DNA of 40,524 nt from CAKSQL01 sp045606465 (GCA_045606465.1 JAZURZ010000081.1:1-40524); one strand, 5' to 3'. Counted from the stretch's first letter, positions 24,073 to 32,542 are shown. Notes: generated from the sequence alone by a model not told the origin. A program made the numbers and translations.

Positions 24073-25518
24073 TTAGTTTGTTTTGTTATAGGGTAGGCGA
24101 ATATAAAAAGTGCTTCCCATACCCTCAAGACTGTTCACACCTATTTGACCGCCATGCAAAAGAACTGATTCTTTTGCTATTGCAAGACCTAAGCCTGTAC
24201 CTCCAGTATCCCTTGCGCGGGAGTCATCAAGACGATAGAATCGGTTAAAAATATGTTCCTGCTCGCTATCCGGAATTCCAGGACCATTGTCTTCAACAGT
24301 GAGAGTAATCCATTTGTTTTCCATGAGAATGCCCACTTTTACAAAACCGCCTGCAGGAGAGTATTTTATTGCATTATCTATTATGTTATAAACTGCCTCC
24401 CAGATTTTGTCGTAATCAAGAATAAGAGGCTCAAGAGAAATGTCACCAAAATCAGTGTAGAGAACAATGTTTTTTTGCTCGGCTGCAGGAGTAAGCTTTT
24501 TTGTTATTGCATTAATCATAACAATAAAGTCAACAGGGACAAACTGAGGCTCAGATTTTCCCGAATCCAGCTTAGTGAGGGTGAGAAGTCTCTCCACAAT
24601 TCTTGTAAGACGATCAACTTCGTCACTTAAATCCCCTAAAAATTCTTTTGTCATTTGAGGGTCGGGATTTTCAGTTGAAACAAGGCTGTCACAAATAAGC
24701 TTTATTGTAGAAAGAGGTGTTTTAATCTCATGCGAGGCATCAGACACAAATTTGCGTCGGTTTTCATCCAGGTTTTCGAGCTCGGAGCTCATGAAATTCA
24801 TGGTTTGAGAGAGCTGCGAAAATTCGTTATGCCCTTTGACCGGCAAACGCACTGAGAAATTGCCTTTGGAAATCTCTTTTGCAGCTTTGGTAACCTCGTC
24901 AATGGGAGAGGTTATAATATAGGACATTCCAAAGCTGAGCATACCAACAAGAATACTTATCAGTGCAGAAAAAACCAAAAGACTGAAAGTTACTGAGGAT
25001 ATTGTCTTATCAATTCCATCAATGGTTTCAAAAAGATATACTGCACCAACAATGACAGAACCTCTTTTTAATGGCACCGTTACAGCAAGAATATTAGTTC
25101 CTTGCTCACTTGTGGTTATGGTGTGCGCCTGACCGCCTTCTAAAGAGGTTTTCAAAATATCACGCATAAATATTTTGCCTGTAAGATTTACATCTGTTCC
25201 TGTATCCAGGACAACGCTATAAGCAGGATTTACAATAATTCCTCTGAGGCTTGTTCCGGAAAGAATGCGATTAATATTCTGGATGGTGCCATCGTCGTAT
25301 TCAAGTTGCATATTTGCAGGCACAAGCTCGGCGATTATATTTGCTTTGGCAAACAAATCTACACGCTCGTTTTCATAGAGCTTATCTTTCAAAGCCCCCG
25401 ACACATAAATACTCATAAGAATTAAGGTTATAAGTATCACAAAAATATATGTCATCATCATGCTCCAACGCATGGAGGAGAAAAAGCCCTTAATCTTTTT
25501 TATAATAATAACCAACAC
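24073..25518 (-). CDS. Membrane sensor histidine kinase (second two-component system)
   Basis: The predicted product is 481 aa if the GTG at 25518 is used, which overlaps the regulator gene by 29 bp; an ATG at 25473 just before MRWSM is an alternative. Transmembrane segment 1 covers ~19-41, an extracellular sensor region ~42-175, transmembrane segment 2 ~176-202 and HAMP ~203-255. HisKA contains SDASHEIKTPL (phospho-acceptor His263) and is followed by an HATPase_c domain with the N box (NIIDNAIKYS), DNGPGIP and GTGLGLAIAK. There is no PAS domain, unlike WalK. The signal is unknown; the gene overlap shows pairing with the upstream OmpR-type regulator. Confidence 0.9.
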   Translation of the reverse strand: MLVIIIKKIKGFFSSMRWSMMMTYIFVILITLILMSIYVSGALKDKLYENERVDLFAKANIIAELVPANMQLEYDDGTIQNINRILSGTSLRGIIVNPAYSVVLDTGTDVNLTGKIFMRDILKTSLEGGQAHTITTSEQGTNILAVTVPLKRGSVIVGAVYLFETIDGIDKTISSVTFSLLVFSALISILVGMLSFGMSYIITSPIDEVTKAAKEISKGNFSVRLPVKGHNEFSQLSQTMNFMSSELENLDENRRKFVSDASHEIKTPLSTIKLICDSLVSTENPDPQMTKEFLGDLSDEVDRLTRIVERLLTLTKLDSGKSEPQFVPVDFIVMINAITKKLTPAAEQKNIVLYTDFGDISLEPLILDYDKIWEAVYNIIDNAIKYSPAGGFVKVGILMENKWITLTVEDNGPGIPDSEQEHIFNRFYRLDDSRARDTGGTGLGLAIAKESVLLHGGQIGVNSLEGMGSTFYIRLPYNKTN

Positions 25519-26170
25519 CCCATTTAGTCTTGATATATTTTGGCTCGGCAGAGTTTTCTTCTATTTTTTCTCTGAGTCGGCGGATATGAACATCCACTGT
25601 ACGCACATCGCCCAGATAATCAAAACCCCAAGCAGTATCTAAAAGATTTTCGCGGGTATAAACCTTGCCTGGATTTTTTACAAAAAGCTCCAGAAGGTCA
25701 AATTCCTTTCCTGTCAGTTCAATTATCTGATTATTAATTGTGGCACGGCGGAAATTATAGTCAAGAGTTATATCCCCTGAGATCAAAAGACTTTGATTGT
25801 CCTTTGGAGCGGGATTAACACGTCTTAAAATTGCTTTTATTCGTGAAATAACCTCACGGACGTTAAAAGGCTTTGTTATATAATCGTCAGCGCCATATTC
25901 AAGACCTAAAATTTTGTCTATATCATCGTTTCTTGCAGTAAGCATTATAATAGGAATATTAGAAAATTCGCGGATGTTTCTGCAAGCAGTTAATCCATCT
26001 ATTTTAGGCAACATTAAATCGAGCAAAATCAAATCAATACTGTCATCATGTGCAAGGCGCACAGCCTCTTCGCCATCAAATGCAGTTACTACCTGATAAC
26101 CTTCCTGCTCAAGGTTGTATTTAAGTCCTTTCACAAGTAGCTTTTCGTCATCAACAACCAAAATTTTCAA
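25490..26170 (-). CDS. OmpR/PhoB-family response regulator (second two-component system)
   Basis: The predicted product is 226 aa, starting with TTG at 26170: a strong GAGGAGG lies 8 nt upstream and the protein then begins exactly at the receiver domain (MKILVVDDEK). The longer open frame to 26251 has no support. The receiver domain (~1-115) has the acidic pair in VVDDE, phospho-acceptor Asp51 in LLDLMLP, and LTAR plus KPF. A winged-helix DNA-binding domain follows (~130-226), ending in KWGVGYYY. It resembles the WalR protein of this window closely in layout, and the shared WGVGYYY/RGVGYYF end suggests an old duplication. It is a transcription factor controlled by the overlapping kinase; its targets cannot be told. 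Confidence 0.93.
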   Translation of the reverse strand: MKILVVDDEKLLVKGLKYNLEQEGYQVVTAFDGEEAVRLAHDDSIDLILLDLMLPKIDGLTACRNIREFSNIPIIMLTARNDDIDKILGLEYGADDYITKPFNVREVISRIKAILRRVNPAPKDNQSLLISGDITLDYNFRRATINNQIIELTGKEFDLLELFVKNPGKVYTRENLLDTAWGFDYLGDVRTVDVHIRRLREKIEENSAEPKYIKTKWGVGYYYKKD

Positions 26171-26194
26171 TTTAAAATCCTCCTCAATAAAGTT

Positions 26195-26224
26195 TTTATA
26201 GTTAGCCGAAAAAGAGCAATCCAA
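26195..26224 (-). promoter_or_regulatory. Possible promoter of the second two-component system
   Basis: On the - strand TTGGAT (revcomp of 26219-26224) and TATAAA (revcomp of 26195-26200) are spaced by 18 bp. They lie ~25 bp before the TTG start, leaving room only for a short leader with the Shine-Dalgarno. Confidence 0.4.
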
Positions 26225-26262
26225 ACCCCGCCTTAAACAGCGTAATTTCAATTCTTCAATGC

Positions 26263-26610
26263 CTAATCTACAGTTATATTTTCCTTTATCCTATCAAATG
26301 TTTTGCGTCCTATACCATTTACTTTCATAATGTCTTCAATTACTTCAAATTTTCCATGCTCATTGCGATATGCGACTATTTTCTCCGACAGGACTTCTCC
26401 GATTCCATAAAGTGAATGAATTTCTGCGACAGAAGCAGTATTTATATTAATTTTTTTCTTAGTTGAGTTTTGGCTTTCTTCCGAAATGGAGTTAGTTGCT
26501 AAAGGCAAGGAATTATAGGATTGTTGTTCATCATATTCCAGCCAGAAACCTGTAATTGCAGAAATAGCAAGAATTAAGCCAATAACTAAGTTTTTTGGTG
26601 ATTTATTCAT
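26263..26610 (-). CDS. ComEA-like helix-hairpin-helix protein, membrane-anchored
   Basis: The predicted product is 115 aa. The ATG at 26610 is preferred over a GTG four codons upstream that abuts AAAAGG. One N-terminal transmembrane segment (~8-25) and a Ser/Asn-rich linker lead to a double helix-hairpin-helix domain (~55-112) with ININTAS, LYGIGEVLSEKIVAYR and VNGIGRKTFDRI. This is the ComEA DNA-binding fold, which binds double-stranded DNA outside the membrane during natural transformation. It is shorter than many ComEA proteins (~200 aa), as it lacks the SLBB-type domain between the anchor and the HhH. No comEC is nearby, so a role in DNA uptake is possible but unproven. Confidence 0.85.
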   Translation of the reverse strand: MNKSPKNLVIGLILAISAITGFWLEYDEQQSYNSLPLATNSISEESQNSTKKKININTASVAEIHSLYGIGEVLSEKIVAYRNEHGKFEVIEDIMKVNGIGRKTFDRIKENITVD

Positions 26611-26789
26611 AAGAGAGTTCACCCTTTTAATTTTTATATTTATATAGCATTAGTATATCATAAAACAATACTCATTTACTATACTTTTTTAAAAAATTTT
26701 TCATTTTTTTGCCAATTACCAAATTGTTGCAAAAATAAATTTAAAAATTGTGCATAAGTGTTATTCTTTAAATTTTAAAAACAAAAAAA

Positions 26790-26848
26790 TCCTCCAAAGA
26801 AAAAGCCATTAAAAGTAAAGTTTAGTTTTTTGGCCTGCTTTGGGAGGA
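26790..26848 (-). terminator. Terminator after yycI
   Basis: On the - strand TCCTCCCAAAG pairs with CTTTGGAGGA with one bulge, followed by a run of seven T. It lies 24 bp after the yycI stop and closes the yyc unit. Confidence 0.75.
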
Positions 26849-26871
26849 AAGTTTTGACACAAAAAGATTTT

Positions 26872-27708
26872 TTATGAAGCATCTACAGCATTTAAAATAT
26901 ATTCTGCACCATTATCAAGAGTAATTCTCCAGCAGGGATGAGGCAAAAATTTCTTATGGTGTATCCCCTCCTCAAGAATAGAATATCCCAAATCTATCGA
27001 GATAATTTTTTCGTCTGTGGTGGGACGATTAACAAGGGAGATGTAATCTATAAGCACGCTGGTCACATTTTTCAGCGCAAAGTTTTCTTTAAGTTCCTTT
27101 TTTTCAAAAGCCCATTTTCCGCTTATATTAAACAAGCAATTATTCAGAAAAGTTATTTCAATTTTTGAATCAAAATAGTGAATATTATCTTTTTTCTTTG
27201 TTATAATAATGCTTTTTTCTTTGTCAGAGTCCTTGGAATTGTCAATCTCAAAAAAGAGATTAGAGCTTGAAAAATCATACTTTTTCAATATTTCCAAAGC
27301 TATTTTTTCTGCATTGGAGGAAGAAAGATTTTCTACTCCCTTAATTTCTTCTGAAGAAGAAGGAGAAAAGCTGAAGCTGTCAGCAACAAAGGATATTGTG
27401 CCATGTTCTCCAATGTAGCAATTATTTTCAACAGCAACGGAATCTTCGCCCACAAATTTTTTCGAAAACTCAGAATAGTCCAAGATCCAATTCTCCGACT
27501 CTATCATGGAAAGAGAGTGGGTTTTTCGAGGAATTATTTCAGGATCAATTTCAATTCGATTATTATTTAAAATCATTTTGGTTGAAGCTATGATGTCATC
27601 GGTAATAATTGTAGTTCGGTCTGCAGAAATAAGAATTGAGGCAAGCAAAAATAAATTTGTGCATATAAAGAAAATTATTAGTATAGTTTTTGCCTTGTTC
27701 CAATTCAT
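26872..27708 (-). CDS. yycI: YycI-like regulator of the WalK kinase
   Basis: The predicted product is 278 aa. AAAGGA precedes ATG. The N-terminus MNWNKAKTILIIFFICTNLFLLAS is a membrane anchor in the form seen at the start of YycI proteins; the rest is extracytoplasmic. In Bacillus, YycI and YycH bind WalK through their membrane segments and hold its activity in check. The gene lies 87 bp after yycH and in the same strand order as the standard operon walR-walK-yycH-yycI. The next standard gene, yycJ/walJ, is missing and a terminator follows. Confidence 0.85.
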   Translation of the reverse strand: MNWNKAKTILIIFFICTNLFLLASILISADRTTIITDDIIASTKMILNNNRIEIDPEIIPRKTHSLSMIESENWILDYSEFSKKFVGEDSVAVENNCYIGEHGTISFVADSFSFSPSSSEEIKGVENLSSSNAEKIALEILKKYDFSSSNLFFEIDNSKDSDKEKSIIITKKKDNIHYFDSKIEITFLNNCLFNISGKWAFEKKELKENFALKNVTSVLIDYISLVNRPTTDEKIISIDLGYSILEEGIHHKKFLPHPCWRITLDNGAEYILNAVDAS

Positions 27709-27795
27709 TTTTTTAGTCCTTTCTTAAAATTATTGTTTATAAAGAATTATTGTCTATTATTACACAAAATAAAGGAAATAGTTAAAGCTTTCCCT

Positions 27796-29199
27796 TTATT
27801 CATTTTCATCAATTACGATGCTTTTTACCTTGGTCTTCCATTTTGCCGATTTTGGAGTAAAAGACCCCGAATCGGTGTATGAAATATATATTTTTTGTAT
27901 TTCTATATTGTTCATATCCATTGAATATTTTTCTATCGCCTCATCAAGAGTTTTAATATATTCAGGAGTCTGAAGGAGGGTACTTCCAGGAATATAATTT
28001 CTTAAAACATGAGTATAGCTTGTGAGAAATCCGTCGGAAGTTATCTCGGCAGTAATTGCATTTTTATATTTATCAAAGTCCATCTCAACACCAACGCCTG
28101 AGGCACGATAATCAAATGTGACTTTTTGGGAGTTTTCAAAAATTTCGGATGACAGATAAATATCAGTATCTGAAGAACTTGCAGCATTAAGAGAATGGGC
28201 AAATTCAGCAATACCAATAAGTGTTTCAGCATATGAATTTCCTGAAGAAATGCTAAAACCTCTGCTATCGGTGGACTGATATCGAATTACTCCATCGGGA
28301 TGAATTTTTAAAATTCCATCATTTTCTACAAAAACCATGGTTCCATTTACCTCTGGATATCGACGAACCGTGTTTGCATTAATATCAAAAATTGACAAAA
28401 TTTTGTCTATGGTTTCAAAATTAAGGGTATTATTGGGAGAAAGCAAGGGATTAATCGCCATAACAAGAGGCATATTTACAGGGGTGGAATAGACCAATAC
28501 AGTAGGCGACAAAGCTGCTTTTTGTGACCCAAAGGTTTCATCAAACTTTAAATCCACCGAGTAATTTATAATTGTTTGGTTGTCAGAATACATATTTTTT
28601 GTTTTATCTATAATCGAGACCAATTTTTTGGGATTTAATGAAGTTTGTGCTTTATAAAAATTGCCGCTATTAAAGTCTTCAAAATAAACTGACCCATTTT
28701 CAGAAATTATTATTCGGGAAAGAGAGGGGAGATATTCTGAAAGAGCAGATGCGTCGGCATCAAAAAATTTGCCAAAAAGAGTTGTTTCATAAGGAATGTC
28801 ATAATTTAGGCACAACGACCTTCCATTAAGCTCTGAAACCCATTCCGATTTCGTAGAAAAGAAAATGTTTTTTGAATCGGAATTTAATGCAATATTTAAA
28901 ATCTCGTCAGCAGCAAGAGAAATTTCTGAAAAAATCTCATTATCAGGATTTATAGCAATGCGCGAGGTCTGATCCCCAGTATTTACTATAATTTGTTCGG
29001 GCGTTGCAATGTGTGTTTTGGCAGCCTTTTTGTCCTGAGAATATGTAAAAACCTTCAAGATGTCGGATTTTTCCAGCGAAACAAAAAAATTATAGCCATA
29101 TGGCCATAATTTTTTATCAGTCAGTATTTTGGCAGCTAGAATAAAGTTAATCATGACCAAACACACAAGGACAAAGCTTTTAATTCTTTCCTTGTTCAT
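27796..29199 (-). CDS. yycH: YycH-like regulator of the WalK kinase
   Basis: The predicted product is 467 aa, similar in size to known YycH proteins (~450). One N-terminal transmembrane segment (~8-25: FVLVCLVMINFILAAKIL) is followed by a large extracytoplasmic region with the early KLWPYGYNF motif. YycH acts with YycI on WalK in the membrane. The start codon lies 8 nt after the stop of a small secreted-protein gene, so the two are probably translationally coupled. In the usual operon yycH directly follows walK; here that secreted-protein gene and a repeat element lie between them. Confidence 0.85.
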   Translation of the reverse strand: MNKERIKSFVLVCLVMINFILAAKILTDKKLWPYGYNFFVSLEKSDILKVFTYSQDKKAAKTHIATPEQIIVNTGDQTSRIAINPDNEIFSEISLAADEILNIALNSDSKNIFFSTKSEWVSELNGRSLCLNYDIPYETTLFGKFFDADASALSEYLPSLSRIIISENGSVYFEDFNSGNFYKAQTSLNPKKLVSIIDKTKNMYSDNQTIINYSVDLKFDETFGSQKAALSPTVLVYSTPVNMPLVMAINPLLSPNNTLNFETIDKILSIFDINANTVRRYPEVNGTMVFVENDGILKIHPDGVIRYQSTDSRGFSISSGNSYAETLIGIAEFAHSLNAASSSDTDIYLSSEIFENSQKVTFDYRASGVGVEMDFDKYKNAITAEITSDGFLTSYTHVLRNYIPGSTLLQTPEYIKTLDEAIEKYSMDMNNIEIQKIYISYTDSGSFTPKSAKWKTKVKSIVIDENE

Positions 29200-29207
29200 A
29201 ATTTTTA

Positions 29208-29669
29208 TTACCCCAAAAAGTTCTTCATTGTTACGGTAACACTCTTTAACTTATTAACTGTGCTTTTACGGATTTTGCTTATATCAATCCTTGTAATCTG
29301 TTCGCCGGTGGAATTTTCTGCATAAACCATAAAGATATTGTTATCATCATTTAAAGTTACAACCGTGCTGAAAAATCCGCTTGCGCCAATGTAAGTTGTG
29401 TCTTTTATAAGATAACAAAGACCAGAAGCAGGGTTGTATTTATAAATTTTAATGGCGGTATTTTGTGCCCCGACCGCAGAAATAGTATAAGTAAGGTCTG
29501 AAGTGGAGGCAGAAAGCGACTCCGGTCTTTTTATATATATAATTGTATCAGAATTGCCTTTTGCATCGATTGGCATTGTGGCGCCATAGGTTGCCGCAAA
29601 AGAAATTGCAGGCAAGGTACATGAGAGAATCAACACAATTGACAAAACAGCTAATAGTTTCTTTTTCAT
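29208..29669 (-). CDS. Small secreted protein of unknown function in the wal-yyc locus
   Basis: The predicted product is 153 aa. AAGGAG lies at good distance before ATG. A signal peptide with core LLAVLSIVLILSC and cleavage region AISFAA (residue ~25) is followed by ~125 residues of beta-rich sequence (for example TIIYIKRPESLSAS, NNIFMVYAENSTG) with a basic C-terminus ending in VTVTMKNFLG. I recognise no family. It has two Cys: one in the signal peptide and one mature. A lipobox is not convincing because the signal peptide continues past the Cys. The 8-nt gap to yycH and an extended -10 promoter upstream place it first in a yycHI unit. A role as an extracellular partner of the YycHI-WalK sensor is a hypothesis from position only. 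Confidence 0.8.
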   Translation of the reverse strand: MKKKLLAVLSIVLILSCTLPAISFAATYGATMPIDAKGNSDTIIYIKRPESLSASTSDLTYTISAVGAQNTAIKIYKYNPASGLCYLIKDTTYIGASGFFSTVVTLNDDNNIFMVYAENSTGEQITRIDISKIRKSTVNKLKSVTVTMKNFLG

Positions 29670-29703
29670 AGCTTTGCTCCTTCCTTCAAAATGATTTTAT
29701 GTA

Positions 29704-29721
29704 TTCGGCAAAAAAGCCGAA
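29704..29721 (-). other. Small hairpin in the leader of the secreted-protein gene
   Basis: TTCGGC, six A/T bases, GCCGAA forms a 6-bp stem in the transcribed leader between the extended -10 site and the start codon. On the - strand the loop is a T run. Its function is unknown. Confidence 0.35.
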
Positions 29722-29749
29722 ATTTTCAAATATAAAAAAGTATAACCAT

Positions 29750-29758
29750 ATTATACCA
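29750..29758 (-). promoter_or_regulatory. Extended -10 promoter element before the secreted protein-yycHI unit
   Basis: On the - strand TGGTATAAT is an extended -10 box with a perfect TATAAT. No good -35 box is visible 17 bp upstream. It is ~80 bp before the start codon at 29669. Confidence 0.45.
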
Positions 29759-29808
29759 CAAATAAAAATGCTTGCTTTAAAAGGGCATTTTTAAGAAGTG
29801 ATACAAGT

Positions 29809-29877
29809 TTACATGAGTCCCCTGAGGGACAGACAAGCGATAGCTTGTAAAAACTCGCAAAACGAGTTTTCATGTAA
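29809..29877. repeat. Cloverleaf-like multi-hairpin element after walK
   Basis: An outer 8-bp stem, TTACATGA (29809-29816) with TCATGTAA (29870-29877), encloses three hairpins in a row: GTCCC-CTGA-GGGAC (29817-29830), ACAAGC-GATA-GCTTGT (29833-29848) and AAAACTCG-CAAAA-CGAGTTTT (29850-29870). The fold is a four-way junction of 69 nt. On the - strand the last hairpin reads AAAACTCG...CGAGTTTTT and could end the walRK transcript. The gap between walK and the next gene (~290 bp) holds this element and the promoter, and no other gene. Confidence 0.7.
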
Positions 29878-29963
29878 TTATTATAACACACGGATATTAC
29901 GATAGCGTTACACCAAGGTTAAAATGTATTAACATTTAAAAAAAGTAAAAGAAAGGTCTATTT

Positions 29964-31721
29964 TCAAATGGGAAGGGTTATAATTACCTCGGTGCCCTTG
30001 CCATAAACCGATGAAAGAGAAATTTTGCCTCCAAGAGCTTCCATAATCTGACGTGCTATGGCAAGCCCCAGCCCTGTTCCGCCGGTGTCGCGGCTTCTTG
30101 CTTTATCTACACGATAAAATCTTTCAAAAATTCTTGACAAATTTTCCTTTGGAATACCAATTCCGTTGTCAACTACCTTAATATAAAGCTCGTTGTAAAC
30201 ACGTCCTGTAAAGACTTCAATGTTTCCGCCTGTCGAAGTATATTTAACTGCGTTTGACAAAACATTTACAATTACCTGCTCAAGCTTATCGCGGTCAGAC
30301 ATAAACACAGGAGAGTCGTTGATTGCAACAAAAGTCATAGTTTGATTTTTGTTTTGGGCATTTATTTTCATTCTGTCAACAATGTCAGCTACAAAAGTGT
30401 TTAAATCAATGTTTTCTTTGTTAAGGGGAGCATCATTTTCAGTGTCAAGACGAGATAAAGTCAAAAGGTCTTTCACTATTCGAGTCATTCGGTCAGTTTC
30501 AGCAAGAATAACATTTAAAAATTTGGTTTGAATATCCTCTCCTGCCATTTCAAGAAGAGTTTCAGTATATGATTTTACTGTTGTAAGGGGGGTTCTTAAT
30601 TCGTGAGAAACATTAGCCACAAATTCACGACGTGAAAGTTCAAGCTTTTCCTGCTTGGTTATGTCGTGCATCACGACAAGTATTCCTCCTGCTTTTTCCT
30701 CCATATAAAAAGTAACAAAATTAAATTTTATATATTTTGTTCCTATTTCAAGCTGTCGTTCCACAGGCGCATTGCGGCGTATATACAAAAGATCACCAAA
30801 CGAAATATCGCCATTTAGTGCAGAGAAAAGCGAATCAAAGCTTGTCATGTTGTCAGGTTCTATTGATTCAAGCATTTTTTCGGCTTCGGGATTTACATGA
30901 ATTATTTCGCCTTTAAGATTGAAAGCGAGAATTCCGTCGGTCATATTTTTTAAGATTGTTTCCACCTTTGTTTTTTCAGAATTTACTTCAATAATTGTTT
31001 CATTCAGTGCAGTGGACATATATTGAAAAGTGTTGGAAAGCCTGCCTATTTCGTCTTTTGCGTTTGAAAGCGGCATAGAGTCAAAATCTCCTGAGGCAAC
31101 TCTCTCTGCACTCTTTGTAAGATTAATAATGGGTATAGTAATAGTGCGGCTTAAAAGGTACCCAAGAATAATGGCTATAAGACCGCCTATTAACATTGCC
31201 TGCAAAATAATAAGAGAAATATTAAGCATTATGCTTTGAATTTCGTCCTTTGTATCCTTTACATAAACTATGTACTTTGGAGCTCCGTCAGCGGAATTTA
31301 TGGGAATTGCAAAATCCATATAGGAATTGCGGGAATTAATAATATTTCCCCTTTTTCCCGTCATAGCAATTATTATATTGTCAGTTTTGGTAAGATTCTG
31401 GCTTTTTGAAGGGTCAGATGAGGTTAAAACTGCAGATGTTTTTGCATCTAAAATGCAATAAAAACGATAGGTGTCTATTCCGAGCGGACCGATATAAGAA
31501 CGGACTGTTTCGGAAACCAGGGAGAAGCTGTCCTCCGAGGAGGCAGTTTCTTCCAAAGAAGCCACAAACTCATCTGTAAAAACCTGCTCCATCATTACAG
31601 TAAATTCGCTATTATAAAAATTTTTAATATTTGTAAGAAGAAACGAGCCGACAACTGTTATGATGGCAAGCACCAAAAGCCCGAAAATTGTAACTAATTT
31701 ATATTGAATACTTCGAAACAT
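29964..31721 (-). CDS. walK: Sensor histidine kinase WalK (YycG)
   Basis: The predicted product is 585 aa, the usual WalK length. Transmembrane segment 1 spans ~8-30, an extracellular domain ~31-165 and transmembrane segment 2 ~166-190. HAMP (~190-245), PAS (~255-355), HisKA with VANVSHELRTPL (phospho-acceptor His373) and HATPase_c (~475-585, with NAVKYT, DNGIGIP and GTGLGLAIAR) follow. This order, with both HAMP and PAS, is diagnostic for WalK, which senses the state of the wall and controls peptidoglycan hydrolases. The gene starts 6 bp after walR; GTGAGGA overlapping the walR stop serves as its ribosome-binding site. yycH and yycI homologs lie downstream, confirming the assignment. Confidence 0.92.
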   Translation of the reverse strand: MFRSIQYKLVTIFGLLVLAIITVVGSFLLTNIKNFYNSEFTVMMEQVFTDEFVASLEETASSEDSFSLVSETVRSYIGPLGIDTYRFYCILDAKTSAVLTSSDPSKSQNLTKTDNIIIAMTGKRGNIINSRNSYMDFAIPINSADGAPKYIVYVKDTKDEIQSIMLNISLIILQAMLIGGLIAIILGYLLSRTITIPIINLTKSAERVASGDFDSMPLSNAKDEIGRLSNTFQYMSTALNETIIEVNSEKTKVETILKNMTDGILAFNLKGEIIHVNPEAEKMLESIEPDNMTSFDSLFSALNGDISFGDLLYIRRNAPVERQLEIGTKYIKFNFVTFYMEEKAGGILVVMHDITKQEKLELSRREFVANVSHELRTPLTTVKSYTETLLEMAGEDIQTKFLNVILAETDRMTRIVKDLLTLSRLDTENDAPLNKENIDLNTFVADIVDRMKINAQNKNQTMTFVAINDSPVFMSDRDKLEQVIVNVLSNAVKYTSTGGNIEVFTGRVYNELYIKVVDNGIGIPKENLSRIFERFYRVDKARSRDTGGTGLGLAIARQIMEALGGKISLSSVYGKGTEVIITLPI

Positions 31722-31727
31722 AAATCC

Positions 31728-32432
31728 TCACGCTTTATTAAAATAATATCCAACCCCTCTTTTTGTTACGATATAGCGAGGCATTCCGGGGTCATCTTCA
31801 ATTTTTTCTCTAAGACGTCTAATGGTTACATCGACGGTTCTTACATCTCCATAATATTCATAACCCCAGACCTTTTCCAAAAGATTTTCGCGTGTAAATA
31901 TTTTCTGGGGTTGAGTAGCCAAAAACTTCAAAAGCTCAAATTCACGAAGGGTTATTTCTATAACCTGTCCTCTTTTTTGAACCTCATAACGCTCGGTGTT
32001 TATAACAAGCTCTCCCGAGGTGATGGTGTCACCTGAGGAGGATGAAAGATGCGAGGTGTTATCAGGAATGGTTCGTCTGAGATTTGCCTTAATTCGTGCA
32101 GTAAGCTCACGTATGGAAAATGGCTTTGTCATATAATCATCTGCGCCAAGTTCAAGCCCAAGGACTTTATCCACCTCTTCTTCACGTGCGGTAAGCATAA
32201 TTATGGGAACCGCAGATTTTTCTCTTATGCGTCGGCACACCTCAAAGCCATCCATCTGGGGAAGCATAACATCAAGTAAAATCAAATCGGGATTTTTTGA
32301 AAGAGCATATTCAAGACCTGTGGCTCCATCCATGGCTTCAAAAACAAGATATCCCTCTTTTTCAAGATTAAATTTAAGAATATCTATTATAGTTTGTTCG
32401 TCCTCTATTATTAAGACGCTTCTTTGGTTCAT
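31728..32432 (-). CDS. walR: Response regulator WalR (YycF)
   Basis: The predicted product is 234 aa. The ATG at 32432 follows GAGAGGAG; an in-frame TTG at 32453 lies before the Shine-Dalgarno and is rejected. The receiver domain (~1-120) has IIEDE, phospho-acceptor Asp54 in LLDVMLP, LTAR and KPF; a winged-helix domain (~135-234) ends in KRGVGYYF. WalR is usually essential in Firmicutes and controls wall hydrolase genes. The gene leads the walRK unit and a well-formed promoter lies ~80 bp upstream. Several secreted or wall-associated genes in this window could be targets, but I did not find a convincing pair of direct repeats for WalR near them. Confidence 0.93.
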   Translation of the reverse strand: MNQRSVLIIEDEQTIIDILKFNLEKEGYLVFEAMDGATGLEYALSKNPDLILLDVMLPQMDGFEVCRRIREKSAVPIIMLTAREEEVDKVLGLELGADDYMTKPFSIRELTARIKANLRRTIPDNTSHLSSSSGDTITSGELVINTERYEVQKRGQVIEITLREFELLKFLATQPQKIFTRENLLEKVWGYEYYGDVRTVDVTIRRLREKIEDDPGMPRYIVTKRGVGYYFNKA

Positions 32433-32513
32433 TTTAAAAATCGCTCCTCTCAAAAAACAAGATTTATAAGGGGAAGGGAGAAGTTAAAAAACAATTAATT
32501 CCCTGCCACTTCC

Positions 32514-32542
32514 ATTTTAACAGATTTAATTAAAGACTGCAA
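32514..32542 (-). promoter_or_regulatory. Promoter of walRK
   Basis: On the - strand TTGCAG (revcomp of 32537-32542) and TAAAAT (revcomp of 32514-32519) are spaced by 17 bp. The leader to walR is ~75 nt. Confidence 0.65.

Noticed and set aside
29809..29877. tRNA gene
   Set aside because: The cloverleaf outline lacks a 7-bp acceptor stem, the T-loop TTCGA motif and CCA end, and all three inner arms lack the required loop sizes.
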